Shown here: positions 43,501 through 53,428 of the stretch, in pieces
Layout of the letters: each line of letters begins with the position of its first letter
Position numbering within the stretch: the first letter of the stretch is position 1
NCBI GenBank assembly: GCA_963662175.1
Contig: OY759222.1
Span: forward strand, 6,616,713 to 6,680,712
Direction of reading: 5' to 3'
From: Aradus depressus
Taxonomy: Eukaryota > Arthropoda > Insecta > Hemiptera > Aradidae
DNA: 64,000 nucleotides
The notes under the pieces: model-generated
Seen by the model: the letters and a program-made list of their open reading frames with translations, nothing else
Told to the model about the DNA's origin: nothing
Databases searched by the model: none
Program-made: the position numbers and the translations under genes

Positions 43501-44479
43501 GGGCAGGATTATTGTACCATCCTACTACAGGGAAACCTTACTTAACATGCTTCACTGTGGGCACCCTGGCATATCTGCTACGCGGGCAATGGCAAGATGG
43601 CATGTATGGTGGCCTCGCATCGACGTGGATATTGAACAGTTTGTAAAATCGTGTCGTGCCTGCCAAGAAGGACGAACGAAAGAACCTGAGGTACCCCTCT
43701 ACTCTTGGTCAGTCCCTGCGGAACCATGGAGTAGGATTCATGTTGATTTTGCGGGACCGTTTCAAGGAAAGTATTGGTTCGTAGTAATTGATGCTATGTC
43801 CAAATGGATGGAGATAGTGCCCATGGGATCTACGACAACATCAAAAACAATAGGCGTATTGTCAGAAATATTCGCTCGTTTTGGCCTTCCGAAAATCATC
43901 GTATCTGACAATGGTCCCCAGTTCAGTTCACATGAATTCCGGAGGTTTTGCAAGGAACGAGGAGTTACGCATGTGAGATCGACGCCTTACCATCCTAAAA
44001 CTAATGGTCTTTGTGAACGGGCGGTCAGGACTTTTAAAGAGCGCTTTACCGCATCTCGCAAAGCCGGGATGGATTTACATCAGGGGCTGCTAGATTTCTT
44101 GTTTTCGTACCGCAACTCGCCTCAGAAGACAACCGGCAGAACGCCATCTGAGTTACTACTCGGAAGACGCTTAAGGACAGAGCTGGATCTGTTGAAACCG
44201 GATGTGTCAACGAATGTAGAGGAGGCTCTGGTGAAGCAGAAACTCTACCATGACCGAAAAGCTAAGGTTCGAACGTTTGAAAAGGGAGACAGAGTGTGGG
44301 TCTTGAATCCGTCAGGAAAAGGGTACAGACGGGGGAAGGTATTGAAGAAGACTGGCGTGTCGTCCTACCTGGTGGAGGTGCAGGAGGCCCGGCTTCGAAA
44401 ACATGCGGACCAACTTCGGCTGGATCACGGCACCAGCCTCCAGGCTCAGATGACCGAGGGGGAAGATGTTGTAAATTAG
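40553..44479 (+). CDS. Gag-Pol polyprotein of the Gypsy element
   Basis: A single 1308-residue frame encodes all replication proteins without a frameshift. Gag (residues 1-270) ends in two Cys clusters, a CxxC near 235-238 and a CCHC zinc knuckle (C256, C259, H264, C269), after a basic patch (219-225). The aspartic protease has D336 in 'LYDPGAS'; Pro replaces the usual Ser/Thr. Reverse transcriptase has D566 in 'VIDLRDAY' and the YLDD box at 626-629. RNase H shows D775, E817 and D842. Integrase has an HxxH...CxxC finger (H1001, H1004, C1034, C1037) and a DD35E triad (D1065, D1119, E1155), then a C-terminal 'KGDRVWV' segment. ATG 40553 is the first start after the primer site. The stop lies 13 bp inside the 3' LTR. 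No inactivating change is seen. Confidence 0.95.
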   Translation: MPKTKKNNNGFSEATYAEFGQQPFRVPQFDGNAGEEWTYYRQRFQIAVRTSRVTDPGLQRDLLLSRMGPGPFKMLVDHFHPNQVTNQNFGALVEVLDRYYCRATAPLTARVRFTQRFRNEGEPLREYISCLRAIAGECHFGASLEERLRDQLLVGANDEIWQRELLRLHGSGDATFSQVESSALLLESVQIQQRQLSSFIHRHSNSEVCRVEKSGPIERPKKKRRVLKLVRGTHCLKCGGKLHKRGISCPAHNQKCYACDKLNHFSKVCRAIGNVIIVENSNVHNVNSGRHSQSDGDNTSVSEYSNVDNVMSTSPGYSKVMLNVRVAGVPMRMLYDPGASRSIIGTKVWRDIGSPKLTSSPNLLAYTGLSVKTLGESKVKVSAFGKSKKLNIVVIEKNDIPLFGLDWVLAFGLKLPPGAQVCTVQNKASDKPEDNVITGLIKEFSNLFTSSLGTIAGQKAVIQMRDNSKPVVYRARPVPFALKSAVEAELSRLVNEGVIEPVDPSATPIEWASPIVVTIKPSGAVRICADFKVSINKYIYDDPYPLPLFEHLIAKLRGGKQFTVIDLRDAYFQMEVDEKSQKFLVIATHKGYFRYRRLPFGIKFAPALFQRTMDGILAGVEGAACYLDDIIITGDNHDVHLSRVREVLTRLSKAGIRTQTSKCKWFQDSVRYLGHVIDEHGIHPTKDNIEAIRRMPSPSNVKELRSLLGSINYYSRFVPSLQGKCAPLHSLLKKGIRWKWSQEDEKIVEEIKQALTSSPTLAHYDENLPLIVCTDASDTGLGAVLFHRYLDNSERPIAFASRSLKAAEKRYSALDKEALGIIFAVKNFHQYLFGRHFHLRTDHKPLIRLFGEHQEVPKLAANRLTRWALILGAYDYEIVYNSGLRNAPADALSRLPLATSECSSEENIGSAKRGHLLQLKVDELPISKKSLSLQSRKDPVLMRVMDYVTRGWPERKADVPSQLFTFSEKRTEISFEENILLWMGRIIVPSYYRETLLNMLHCGHPGISATRAMARWHVWWPRIDVDIEQFVKSCRACQEGRTKEPEVPLYSWSVPAEPWSRIHVDFAGPFQGKYWFVVIDAMSKWMEIVPMGSTTTSKTIGVLSEIFARFGLPKIIVSDNGPQFSSHEFRRFCKERGVTHVRSTPYHPKTNGLCERAVRTFKERFTASRKAGMDLHQGLLDFLFSYRNSPQKTTGRTPSELLLGRRLRTELDLLKPDVSTNVEEALVKQKLYHDRKAKVRTFEKGDRVWVLNPSGKGYRRGKVLKKTGVSSYLVEVQEARLRKHADQLRLDHGTSLQAQMTEGEDVVN
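44456..44466 (+). other. Polypurine tract
   Basis: 'gagggggaaga' abuts the 3' LTR. It is the expected primer for plus-strand DNA, and it is also translated as codons near the end of gag-pol. Confidence 0.85.
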
Positions 44480-44606
44480 TTAATATTAAAATAATATGTT
44501 TTTCTATATTATATAAAATACAATATACTTGTGTTAACATGTGTTCGACAAATATTTGGAAAATAAAGTCAGTTGTTGTTTGGACCTTTTGTACTATGTT
44601 ATTACA
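44467..44606 (+). repeat. 3' LTR, 140 bp
   Basis: Identical to the 5' LTR at all 140 positions by direct reading. AATAAA at 44562-44567 is the likely polyadenylation signal. The first 13 bases also carry the last codons and stop of gag-pol. Confidence 0.95.
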
Positions 44607-45199
44607 ATACTAAATTTTGTGTCGAGTTAGTTAATGTGACTCATGCCCAGGCTTTAACTACGAGGTGGTCAACTTATCATAAAATATAGAGAATATAGGT
44701 GAGAAATTGGAAAGTGCAAGACCGCTAATTTTGAATAACAATTTCAAATTCGATATTACAATCGATGTAGATAGTCCTATCGATAGTTCGACACCACTAC
44801 TGGGGAAGTGAATTGTTGTAAAACTGTTTAGGCAACATTTAGGACTCCCACAGAAGGTTTCCCAAAGGCATAAGATGCTTAGGTCCCTAGAAAGGGGGAG
44901 GAGAAACTTCTTTTGTGTTTTGAAAGTACCTTGAACAATAGGTTCAAATCTGAAATTCTATCCAAAAGTTTAGATTGAATTCAAAATTCCACCCCATCCC
45001 CACTCTACTCTCCTGTTACCTGTATGGAGTACCTCTCTCTGTTATTTGAGAGTATCCATTTACTGACTGAACGAGAAATAACGTGTGCCACCAAATAACA
45101 GGCGAACTTCGTTAGTAGCTAACCTTTCCACCCTTAGTCTAATAATGCCATTTTCAGAGCCAATTTTATACAAAGGATACAAATATATGTAAAAAATGT
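44607..45199. other. Spacer with SINE-A scraps and a LINE tail
   Basis: Short DR-2 continuation, then a SINE-A tail scrap (44635-44665), another SINE-A word at 44827-44850 and a 'gatgcttaggtccctag' LINE-tail motif at 44874-44890. No gene. Confidence 0.5.
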
Positions 45200-45239
45200 A
45201 TTATGTACTTCCCCAGCACGAAACTATTAAGTTTTCGCT

Positions 45240-45690
45240 TCCCCTCCGGTCCCTACAGCAGGCCCTGTATCTTTAATAAAGTCCAGGATTCTTCTGCAGG
45301 CAGAAGCGAAGCAGTAAAATCTTCTGCAGTCTAATGCCCCACACTGGCTTAGAATATGAACCGGTCTCATTTTCCTTGCCACATTTCCTGCACATAGGGC
45401 TTCTAGCGAAACCCATATTGTGTAGGTGTTTGTTCATATGAAATGTCCTGTAATCAGCTCTTAGATCTATTCTGCTCATATTCAGGAGCTCCCATTTCTC
45501 TCAGGGTTCCAGTACAAAGAGTTTTGAATGTCTTTGCTTTGGTAGCGCTCTCCAGAACTGATGATTCCTGGTCAGCCAACCTTTTATTGCCGCCCTTGTG
45601 CTCTTAGAGATCTCGCAGAAGGGTTCCGGCCCTATAGGTTCTCTGTCAGCTCCTGACAGGGCCAGGAGGCTTCCCTTTAATCCCTTTCTA
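45240..45690 (-). pseudogene. RNase H-bearing LINE, C-terminal remnant
   Basis: The reverse strand shows the linker 'GPEPFCEISKSTRAAIKGWL' with 'NHQFWRALPKQRHSKLF'. A stop comes next, then 'MSRIDLRADYRTFHMNKHLH' and 'MGFARSPMCRKCGKENET'. This matches the segment following RNase H in insect LINEs, where a GH..L..HL..MG...P.CR.CG.E.ET motif precedes the end. The same 'GPEP' linker occurs in the copy at 7760-8265. A stop and lost reading frame make it a pseudogene. It interrupts a DR-2 copy (45200-45239 and 45691-45905). Confidence 0.75.
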
Positions 45691-45905
45691 TATTTTGGCC
45701 GATTTGGCTGAAAAACAATAGGTATATAAAATGACGTGTCGATACATTCATTCTATCGAGAGTAAACATGTATAAAGAGACACACATTTTTAGAATTTAG
45801 AAGGTCGGAAAATTTGAACTTCCGTTGAAAACTTCGCAGCTTCAAAAATTCGGACCGATTACATAACTTTCCCTATGCTTCTTACAGCTGGGAAAGTTAA
45901 ATTGA
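45691..45905 (-). repeat. DR-2 head half
   Basis: Reverse-oriented: 'gatttggctgaaaaacaata', 'acgtgtcgatacattcattc', 'ttccgttgaaaacttcgcag' and 'cagctgggaaagtta'. The rest of the copy lies left of the LINE fragment. Confidence 0.65.
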
Positions 45906-46013
45906 TCAAAAAAAATACTGGTTCACCTACAAAGTACTTCCCCAACTAGAATTAATCAAATGAGTTTACTTACTATCGCACCTCCAGTAGAATAAAGAAC
46001 TTAGGCCAACCTC

Positions 46014-46882
46014 ACATTAGACAATTCCGAAGAGACGCGACGAATACTCAAGTATCAGCAATTTGAGTTGCCTGTGGGTATAATGCCTCACACTGAGGAA
46101 ACTGTGCAGCGACTAGGATCTCTTCAGTCTCCATCTAGTCGTGGAGTGAAGCTGAGTTGTTCACCATGTCAAGTGAAGATTCTTCAAGTGATGAAGATGT
46201 CGTTGTGTCTTATTATTATTATTATAGAAAAAGGAAAATCCGAAGATTATGGCGCCGTCCTTACATCGAAAGGAATGTTAACTGCAGATTATTTGTTGCT
46301 ACTGAAAAGCTGTAAAAGTCGGATTGCAAGTTCGTAGCATTCTACCGAATGACGAAAGAATCATTCCTACACTTGATTGGCATTTCCATAAGACAGAGGA
46401 ACACACAAATGCGGGAATGTGTGAGTGCAGTAGAAAGAATCTTGATCAGGTTGAGGTAAGTAGTTTATTAAATGTTTAGTAATTTATGGAATAAGTAAGT
46501 AATTTATGGAATAAGTAAGTAATTTATGAAATAAATAAGTTAATTTATTAAATTTTCAATCATGTTCATTTGCTTCCCAACTTCCTTTCCTGGAATACTG
46601 AGGCAAATTTAAATTTTACAATTCAGGGCGTTTTTCAATTTCACGCACAAATTTTATATTGAACACGTGTTCACCAGCCATGGCGAGGCGAGACGCAGGA
46701 GACTGAAGGGACGGGCGACCTTCCTGGCACAGGTAGCGTCAGACTGGTAGGATACGCGTCTCCTGGGAGTGGCGCCGTTTGTGTCTCCCCACCACTCAAC
46801 ATAGCAAGTGACTTCTACGATACCCTCAAGATACTTGAGTATCAGTCGCATCTCTTCGGAATTGCCTAATTTGAGGTTGGCC
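46014..46882 (+). mobile_element. Second PIF/Harbinger derivative
   Basis: Ends are inverted for about 55 bp. The left has 'ggccaacctcacattag', 'caattccgaagaga' and 'atactcaagtatc'; the right has 'gatacttgagtatc', 'tctcttcggaattgc' and 'ttgaggttggcc'. Flanks TTA (46011-46013) and TCA (46883-46885) fit a 3-bp target duplication with one change. The ends differ from those at 28401, so this is a separate family. Confidence 0.75.
46166..46456 (+). pseudogene. PIF/Harbinger transposase, first exon
   Basis: From ATG 46166 the frame reads an acidic start ('MSSEDSSSDEDVVV'), then 'RRLWRRPYIERNVN', a TAA, and 'FVAFYRMTKESFLHLIGISI', then 'TQMRECVSAVERILIRLR'. This is the N-terminal pattern of HARBI1-like proteins (RR.W..P, F..FYRM....F..L, then the MR..I...E.L...LR helix). 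The last codon is directly followed by 'gtaagta', a good splice donor, so this looks like a first exon. The TAA and absence of a DDE domain show it is defunct. Confidence 0.75.
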
Positions 46883-47154
46883 TCACAGAAAAAATTACCT
46901 TTTTGAGATAAGGTTAGAAAAAGTGTCTAATTTGAATGTCTTTTCGAATGGAAAAACTGTCATAAATAGATTTCCAAAACAAGACGCTAGAGTTGTCACT
47001 AGGGTTGTCACTTTTCCATTGAGTACATCTCTGAGAGGAACAATGACAGAGACGTCAGTTCCGTTTCAACATTCAATTGTGGAGTTTTCATTTCTAAAAT
47101 GTTCGTGTCCAGTTTTAGTGGAAAAACAAACATGAGCTAGTTCATACATCTGAC

Positions 47155-47290
47155 TTAGCCAGCTATACCAAGTATAGGGGAAGTCATGTAATCGGTCAGA
47201 AATTCAAGGCGGAGTTTTCTATGCAATTTCATGTTTTCTGATCTAATTCCAAAAATGAAAAAAAAAAAAAAAAGTATTTTCCTATGTCTA
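47155..47290 (+). repeat. DR-2 head fragment
   Basis: 'agctataccaagtatagggg', 'aagtcatgtaatcggtcaga' and 'gagttttctatgcaattt'. Confidence 0.7.
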
Positions 47291-47474
47291 CATATAATGG
47301 CATATATTAATATGTACTTAGCGAAAACAGCCGAAACGAAGTGTGATGTATAAAATTACACACACTTTAATTATTAATAATATATTATAAAATTAATTAT
47401 ATTTATTTATATAAAAACAGTGAAGTAACTAAAATAGTGAATAAATATATGAAGTCGCATTTGTTTTGAAACAA

Positions 47475-48095
47475 CAAATGAGTGGAGAACAAAATACGAC
47501 CATCAGCTGTCCTAAATAGCGTGAACGAGTCCAAGTTGGGTTGTGGAGGAGATGAGATGTGAAGGTGGACAGGCTAGGAGTGAGTTGTGTTTAGGCTTAA
47601 GGTGTGGTGAACCAAAAAGGTGTGAAATAACATTGAAATCGATGCGCAAAGGAAGTACTTTTATTTAATTGTGTTTTATATGTCCTAAATAACTTGGATT
47701 GAAGAATGACCAATATTTATTAGTTTATAAGATTTCTTTTTTTTTTAATTAATTTAATGTTTTTTTTTATTTTTCATTATTTAGTTGACAAATTTATAAT
47801 GTAGATTTAAGTAAATAAACCCAAATAGTTATACCTTTGGATTAGACTTAACATTTTGCAAAATTTAGAAAAACAATATGGCATCTCTTTAGTAGATTTA
47901 GAGGAAATCCAAATGAAAAGTTTGTTGGTTGAAATTTTTTTAAATACGTGCACTGTCTTCAAAATTGCACGTCTTGAAATGTTGATATTTTTTTAGGGCT
48001 CTTTTTGGAAACTACTGTAGAAATCAAAATTTAGTAGACCAGCTCTACAATTTCTACAGGAAATGTGGTAATATTTATTGTTTGATTATATTTGA
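47475..48095 (+). repeat. DR-4 dispersed repeat
   Basis: Forward copy of the repeat found reversed at 30760-31395. It has 'tcagctgtcctaaatag', 'gtttaggctta', 'aaatccaaatgaaaagtttg' and 'actactgtagaaatcaaaat'. Confidence 0.65.
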
Positions 48096-48229
48096 TATTT
48101 ATTAATTATTCTTTTTGTTTTAATTATTATTAATTAAATTATTATTTATCTATTTATTTTTAATTTAACATAATTTTCTTTATTACAGAAGAACAGGATC
48201 AGACGATGGAGGCTCGATGTAATGAATGC

Positions 48230-48765
48230 ATCGACTTTAGTTAATTATAATCAAAAGTTAATTAATGAAGACCGTTTTCGTGTAAATCAAGGAAACATCT
48301 AAAAATACATCTTTCAAAACTACATTTCAAGACATTTTTCGGCATGTATCTCAAAAACCGTACCACCTGCGAAAAACTCGTATTTATATAAAATTTGTAT
48401 CTCAGTTTTGTCTACATGTATTGCTTGAAGATATTTTTAATTAGGCCTTAAACACAAGCGGTATTTTGTAAAATGTACCTGGACCCCGAAGTAAAGTGAC
48501 CTCAATTTTCGTCTGATTTTGGTCAAAATCGAATCAAACCTAAGTTAGAACATGTGATTCCTGCATTCCAAATTTCAAATTCATAGCTATAATCGTTTTT
48601 GCGGTAGAGCGTTAACAATTTTCCAATCAGACATACGCACACACAGACAGATATCAGCGCGAAAATGGTCAACACGTATTCAGGAGACCTTGAAACGTGA
48701 AAATCTGTTGAAACCTCGATCTCGGATTTTCGCACGATTACAATACTTCCTTATATATTACTATA
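48230..48765 (-). repeat. DR-1, near full length
   Basis: Reverse-oriented: 'gtaaatcaaggaaacatc', 'ggcatgtatctcaaaaacc', 'ttgcggtagagcgtta', 'gttgaaacctcgatctcgg' and 'acgattacaatacttcctta'. No MITE-1 next to it. Confidence 0.7.
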
Positions 48766-49985
48766 GATATAAGAAAGTAAATATAGCATTCAGTTCCTTT
48801 AAACTTCCGCCATTCGCACCGTTTGATTTTTTCAAACGTGTTCAAATTTTTCCTTTTCAGGAAAGAAGGCGATTTGTTGACCTGTTCAACCCCTTCTATT
48901 CTATATTTATATGTACTTCCCTTGACTATAAGTTGGGGGTGGGTTTTTCCTAGTTTCTTTCCTCAGTACATAATTGAACTTCAAAGTGGATAAGTCGCAT
49001 ATGTTGGAAATAATCAAACACGCGAGTATCAACTTTATAAAATATAAGTCCCTTTTATCTTTGATTTTGATACATTTCAATGTATATTAATTCTTCACCA
49101 TGTTATATTTATTAGTTAAAATACAATATAATAATAAAATACATCAAAGAGGAAACAGAAACCTAACGTGCGACAATTGGTATTCAAGCACACCTCTAGT
49201 GGATTACCTCCTAACTAAAAAAATAACATACATTTTGAATTACTAAGTTTTACTTTTTTATAATATGTCAGCTAATATAAAGTAATACATATCCTGAATA
49301 GGTTTTAGTAAAAAAAAAAAATTAGCAAAATGATAAATTATTAAATGTTTGAAGAAATCAAACGCGCGGGTGACCAACTTAAAAAAACGGGGCGCGCGTG
49401 GAGGAAGTTAAAAATTATAACCCCCCCCCCCCTTTATTTTTTCCCCATTGGAGGTCCGATATGTATAGTTCGTTAGGGAACTAAATAAAAATGTCCCTTT
49501 GATAGAGGCCACGAGTTGTGCGAGTTCAGAGAACCCCCTCTCTTATATTAACAGACAGAGTGGGGGAAGGCTCTACAGAGAAGAGTGGGATAACAGTGGG
49601 TGTTTCCCCCACCGCTCAGGCTCCTCTGATACACTTAGTAAGAGAGTTAGCAGGAGATGTTGAGACACTGGGGACCTAATCACACCTTCACACAAAGACA
49701 TTGTCTCAGGAATTGAGGCCGCGTTTCTACATTGGAAAGGGGTCGCCAAGCCTCAGGGGTTTATGTAAATCCTGTTTTGAGGCTTTGTAGCTTATTACAG
49801 TTGATTAAACTGGAGGCAGGATTAGGCTGGCAAGGAAATGAACCTGGAGATTTGGATTTCCAGTCGGGGGGATGCATTGTCAACCATGGAAATGTGTCCT
49901 GTCTGCTGCAATAGACCTTAAAGAGGCTAATAAAATTTACACTATTTTATATAGTAAATAGCACATTTTCACTTCTTTATAACAT
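48766..49985. other. Unclassified; GC-richer part at 49500-49920
   Basis: AT-rich to 49420, then a C12 tract and a stretch of more balanced composition. The frames there carry no motif I know. It could be an old transposon or an unannotated exon. Confidence 0.3.
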
Positions 49986-49988
49986 ATC

Positions 49989-50217
49989 ACCGGCCAAGGC
50001 CCTTCGGTTTTTTTTATCTCGGAGGTGAAAAAACCTTCAGCACGCCATCCTTCGGATGGGACGTTAAGCGATGGTACCGAGCCTGTGCAATGTCAGATAC
50101 TCGTTAAAGATTCCTACTCTAGGAGAATAAACCCCCGTGGAGTTGGGCTCATGCCCTCAAAAGTGACAAAAAAGCGCTCTGGTAGTAGGCGATATGACCT
50201 CATAGTTAAAGCCCGGT
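49989..50217 (+). repeat. SINE-A body, head mostly lost
   Basis: 'ccttcagcacgccatccttc', 'gggacgttaagcgatggta' and 'gcgctctggtagtaggcgat' up to 'ttaaagcccgg'. Confidence 0.8.
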
Positions 50218-50334
50218 TTATTTTAGGATAACTTTACACAAATGTTTTGTCTAGGAGGTAAAAACCTTGAGCAATAACAAAATAATAACTATTACTATAA
50301 CCTTTAGAGAGCAAGGGATACAGTGTTATATGTA

Positions 50335-51246
50335 TAGGTGTGTTCAAAAATTAAGGGGAATTTTGTCATTTCGCAGGTTGTATTAATCCTATTCGCAAGA
50401 TTTTTTCGTTGTTGTGTTGGTAAACAAGTCTGAAAAGTATCTGTACATTGTTAGCCAAACCGGATGTTTAGTCTGCTGTCAGCTGTCAAAGAGGTTACAT
50501 GTGTTTTGGTACGATCAATGATTATTTATTTGTCTACAAAATGAATCAGAGAATTTGCATTAAATTTTGCTACAAGAATGGAATAAAGTGCAGCAAAGTT
50601 TTAGAAATGTTAAATATTGCTTTTGGTGAGTCTGCTTTGCGTGAAACTAGGGTTAACGAGTGGTATAAGAAAGCGAAAAAAGCTTGACAAGTGCGGTCGA
50701 ATGTGAAGGTCATGCTCAGCATTGTGTTTTTCGATCTTAATGGCATAGTGCACCATGAGTTCTTGTCACAAGGTCAAACGATCAATAAGGAGTACTACCT
50801 ACAAGTGCAAAGTCGTTTGCGTGAAGCAATCCGAAAAAAACGCCCGGATTTGTGGCGAAACAATTCATGGCTTTTGCACCACGATAATGCACCTGCTCAC
50901 ACTGCATTGCTTGTTCGTAAATTTTTGGAAAAAAACAACAGTGTAATGATGCGCAGCCTCCATATTCGCCAGACATGGCTCCGTATGACTTTTTTCTGTT
51001 CCCAACAATAAAGAGAACCTTAAAGGGCCGTCGTTTCACAAGCATAGATGCTATTAAAAGCGCATCGCTGAGAGAGCTAAATGCTATCCCAAAGATCGAG
51101 TTCCAGAAGTGTTTCGGGGATTGGAAGAAGCGTTGGCATAAGTGTATAATATCTAATGGGGATTATTTTGAAGGAGATAACATTGATGTAGACGAATAAA
51201 TAAAATTATTTTCAAAAACCGAAAATTCATATTATTTTTGAACGGG
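50335..51246 (+). mobile_element. Internally deleted mariner element
   Basis: The left end 'gtgtgttcaaaaattaaggg' and the right end 'attatttttgaac' share an inverted 'gttcaaaaat' core. TA lies at the left border. The right end is worn. Inside is one deleted transposase gene. Confidence 0.75.
50541..51199 (+). pseudogene. mariner transposase with middle deleted
   Basis: ATG 50541 opens an N-terminal helix-turn-helix segment ('NQRICIKFCYKNGIKCSKV', then 'TRVNEWYKKAKK'). A TGA at 50685 follows, and the same frame resumes with 'QVRSNVKV', which normally lies over 100 residues further on. The deleted part holds the second DNA-binding domain and the first catalytic Asp. Retained are the 'HHDNAPAHTALL' motif (second Asp) and, after a frameshift near 50960, 'MAPYDFFLFP' (third Asp) and 'FQKCFGDWKKRWHKCI' at the C-terminus. 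The spacing fits the DD34D mariner group. Not functional. Confidence 0.85.
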
Positions 51247-51254
51247 GAAGGGAT

Positions 51255-51872
51255 AGAGCACTAGATGCTTAGGTCCCTAGTTGTACACACCAGTCCTCCC
51301 AATATATCTATAAACGTTTTATATAGAAGAATTTCCATACTGCCACACTCCTGTAGGGGGTGGAGAGTGGATAAAATGGTGTTTTTACAGTTGTGTAAGT
51401 TGGGGGGGAGGAATTCATGTGGAAGTGGCAGAGAAGAGTCCTGGTGAGAGCCATTCCAGGAATAGAGTGCGGGGGGGTCTCTTGTGAAATATAGCTCGGG
51501 GTGAGGACTGACTGCAATGACCGCTCTCCACAAGAGTGTCAGCTTGACTTACTTGGGCCAGACAGGCCACCTGGGCAACAGTCATTGTCCTATTTTTTTT
51601 TAGTAGATCTGGAAAGAATTGGGGCATCATAACTTCAGAAGCAGAATTAGCCATTCATATTTGAGGCGGAAAAAACATCTGAATTATCGATAATATGAGG
51701 TATATTAAGCATTTGGTTGTGAATTGGCATTTTAAAATTTAAGGAATCTTGTTTCTTTTGGACAAAAGTGATTTTCGTTATTTATATAGATATGGCCGGG
51801 TCATCAATGATAGAATGTGCGATGTCCTTCCAGCAGGACGCAGCGTACTCCTGGTAGGACGCACATTTGTTA
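51255..51872. other. LINE-tail motif and unclassified DNA
   Basis: 51264-51280 has 'gatgcttaggtccctag'. A slightly GC-richer part to 51560 may belong to the same LINE tail. No frame recognised. Confidence 0.4.
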
Positions 51873-52122
51873 GTGTTTACAGGACTTTCTTATACCAACC
51901 ACACTTGACAGATCACTCTCTATCCTCCTTCCCCTTCTCAAATTCATGTCACACTGGTATTATAAGGTATAAGGAAGTCCCACTCAGAATCACGCTGTAC
52001 AATGAAGCAAAGAAAGCAGTTGACGCCATCACTTTAGCCAGTAATGCCAGTATAAAATGATTTCATCAGTAATCTGTACAAAAGTGGTTGGTATAAGAAA
52101 GTACTGTAATGGTCATATCACT
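51873..52122. mobile_element. MITE-1 copy
   Basis: 'aggactttcttataccaacc' on the left and 'ggttggtataagaaagtact' on the right are inverted. The middle matches the copy at 32304. Confidence 0.8.
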
Positions 52123-52429
52123 TTTTTTTTTTTTTGTCACATGCGCGTTTAAATTACATTTTTTTTATAACAAGGGACCTACACTCCTCCACGCGTACGT
52201 ACACTCGACATCCCGCTCGATTCTCTGCGATAAATAATAAAAGAAGAGAGGAATGGATGGTTTTCAAAGAGCTATCTGAAGGCCTCATATATAATCTACG
52301 TTGTATTTGGAATTATCAAATGGCGGTGGTTCTTGAGGGTGTATGAAAATGTGTTAGAGCCGATCCTTGTTCACCTTGACATATTGTCACACAGGTCAGA
52401 ATGAAAAGTGTTTTTTGATTTTTATATAT

Positions 52430-52713
52430 TGACGACACCCCTTATAAATATGTGATCCCTTGACAACACCCGCCATAAATCTGTGATGCCTTGACGACAC
52501 CCGCCATAAATCTGTGATGCATTGACGACACCCGCCATAAATTTGTGATGCGTTGAAGACACCCGCCATAAATCAGTGATTCCTTGACATAAATCTGTGA
52601 TGCCTTGATGACATCCACCATAAATCTGTGATGCATTGACAACACCCGCCATAAATCTGTGATGCATTGACGACATCCGCAATGAATCTGTGATTCCTCG
52701 ACGACACCCACCC
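52430..52713. repeat. 31-bp tandem repeat, about 9 copies
   Basis: 'acacccgccataaatctgtg' recurs every 31 bp with scattered changes; one unit near 52575 is shortened. The reverse strand is open in all three frames because of the repeat, not because of a gene. Confidence 0.95.
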
Positions 52714-52714
52714 A

Positions 52715-53060
52715 GTATTTCCCAGCAAGAATTTATTGTTTACGTTTTCATTGCTCCTCCAAAACCAGTCGCCCATGCGGCATTTGATTACGTAGCGGCT
52801 TCTGAGTCCTCAAACTAAATGTTATGTCAATACATTGATTACATCGGCAGTTATTAATGTATTTTTAGTTGAGCCCCTCTTCTCTGGTGTCCCTTCCCTT
52901 CGACCGATTCCGCTGAAAATTAATAGGTGTTATCCATATATAGCTTTGAATTTAAATATGAAATTTCATGTAAATAGAGTTTTTAGAGTTTTTTTTTAAA
53001 CTTCTCCCCTAATACCCCCTCTCCTTCAACCGAATGGGCTGAAAATCATTAGAGAGATAT
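52715..53060 (-). repeat. DR-2, tail and core
   Basis: Reverse-oriented: 'agcaagaatttattg', 'gattacatcggcagttatta', 'gattccgctgaaaattaata' and 'gaaatttcatgtaaata'. Confidence 0.7.
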
Positions 53061-53428
53061 TTTGACTGCCAGAGGCAGATAGCAATTAATTCTTTGAAAT
53101 CGTAAAAAAAACAGTTTTGGTTTAATCTACGCAACCAATTTCAAATCTGAAACATATGTTGAAGACATGTTTTTTTTTTTTCCATTACAAAAAATCAAAT
53201 AGACGAAAACCTCGCATAAACATTTTTCATAAAGAAAAGTCAGAAAAATAAATGCTTATCGTCCCGTCATTTGGAAATTCGTACATAGGCAAATGCAGTT
53301 TTCAGTTTAGAAATAAGTTGATTTTCGCTTCGGAAAAAGTGGGACAAAGTTTACCACTGAAAGTGGTGCCATCTCTTATCTTACAAAAACACTAAGCACT
53401 AATGCAATATCCCATTCTATTATAATAT
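53061..53428. other. Unclassified spacer
   Basis: Weak resemblance to DR-1 near 53100-53180. Nothing else seen. Confidence 0.35.

Larger units (their letters stand above)
40377..44606 (+). mobile_element. Intact Ty3/Gypsy LTR retrotransposon, 4230 bp
   Basis: Two 140-bp LTRs identical at every base enclose a leader, a primer-binding site, one long gag-pol frame and a polypurine tract. ATACT is duplicated at both flanks (40372-40376 and 44607-44611). The protein resembles the mag clade of insect Gypsy elements. There is no env gene. With identical LTRs, an unbroken reading frame and a perfect target duplication, this is a recent insertion that may still be mobile. It is very compact: 36 bp between the 5' LTR and the start codon, and no gap between gag-pol and the 3' LTR. 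Confidence 0.95.

Noticed and set aside
44467..44606. Solo promoter or host regulatory region
   Set aside because: It is the exact copy of the 5' LTR and belongs to the Gypsy element.
46068..46337. 89-residue forward frame
   Set aside because: Shadow of the Harbinger transposase exon, which reads better in another frame.
49500..49920. Host exon
   Set aside because: Balanced composition only; no splice-flanked conserved frame or known domain could be shown.
52430..52713. CRISPR array
   Set aside because: The 31-bp units are contiguous with no unique spacers, the genome looks eukaryotic, and the units vary. A plain minisatellite.
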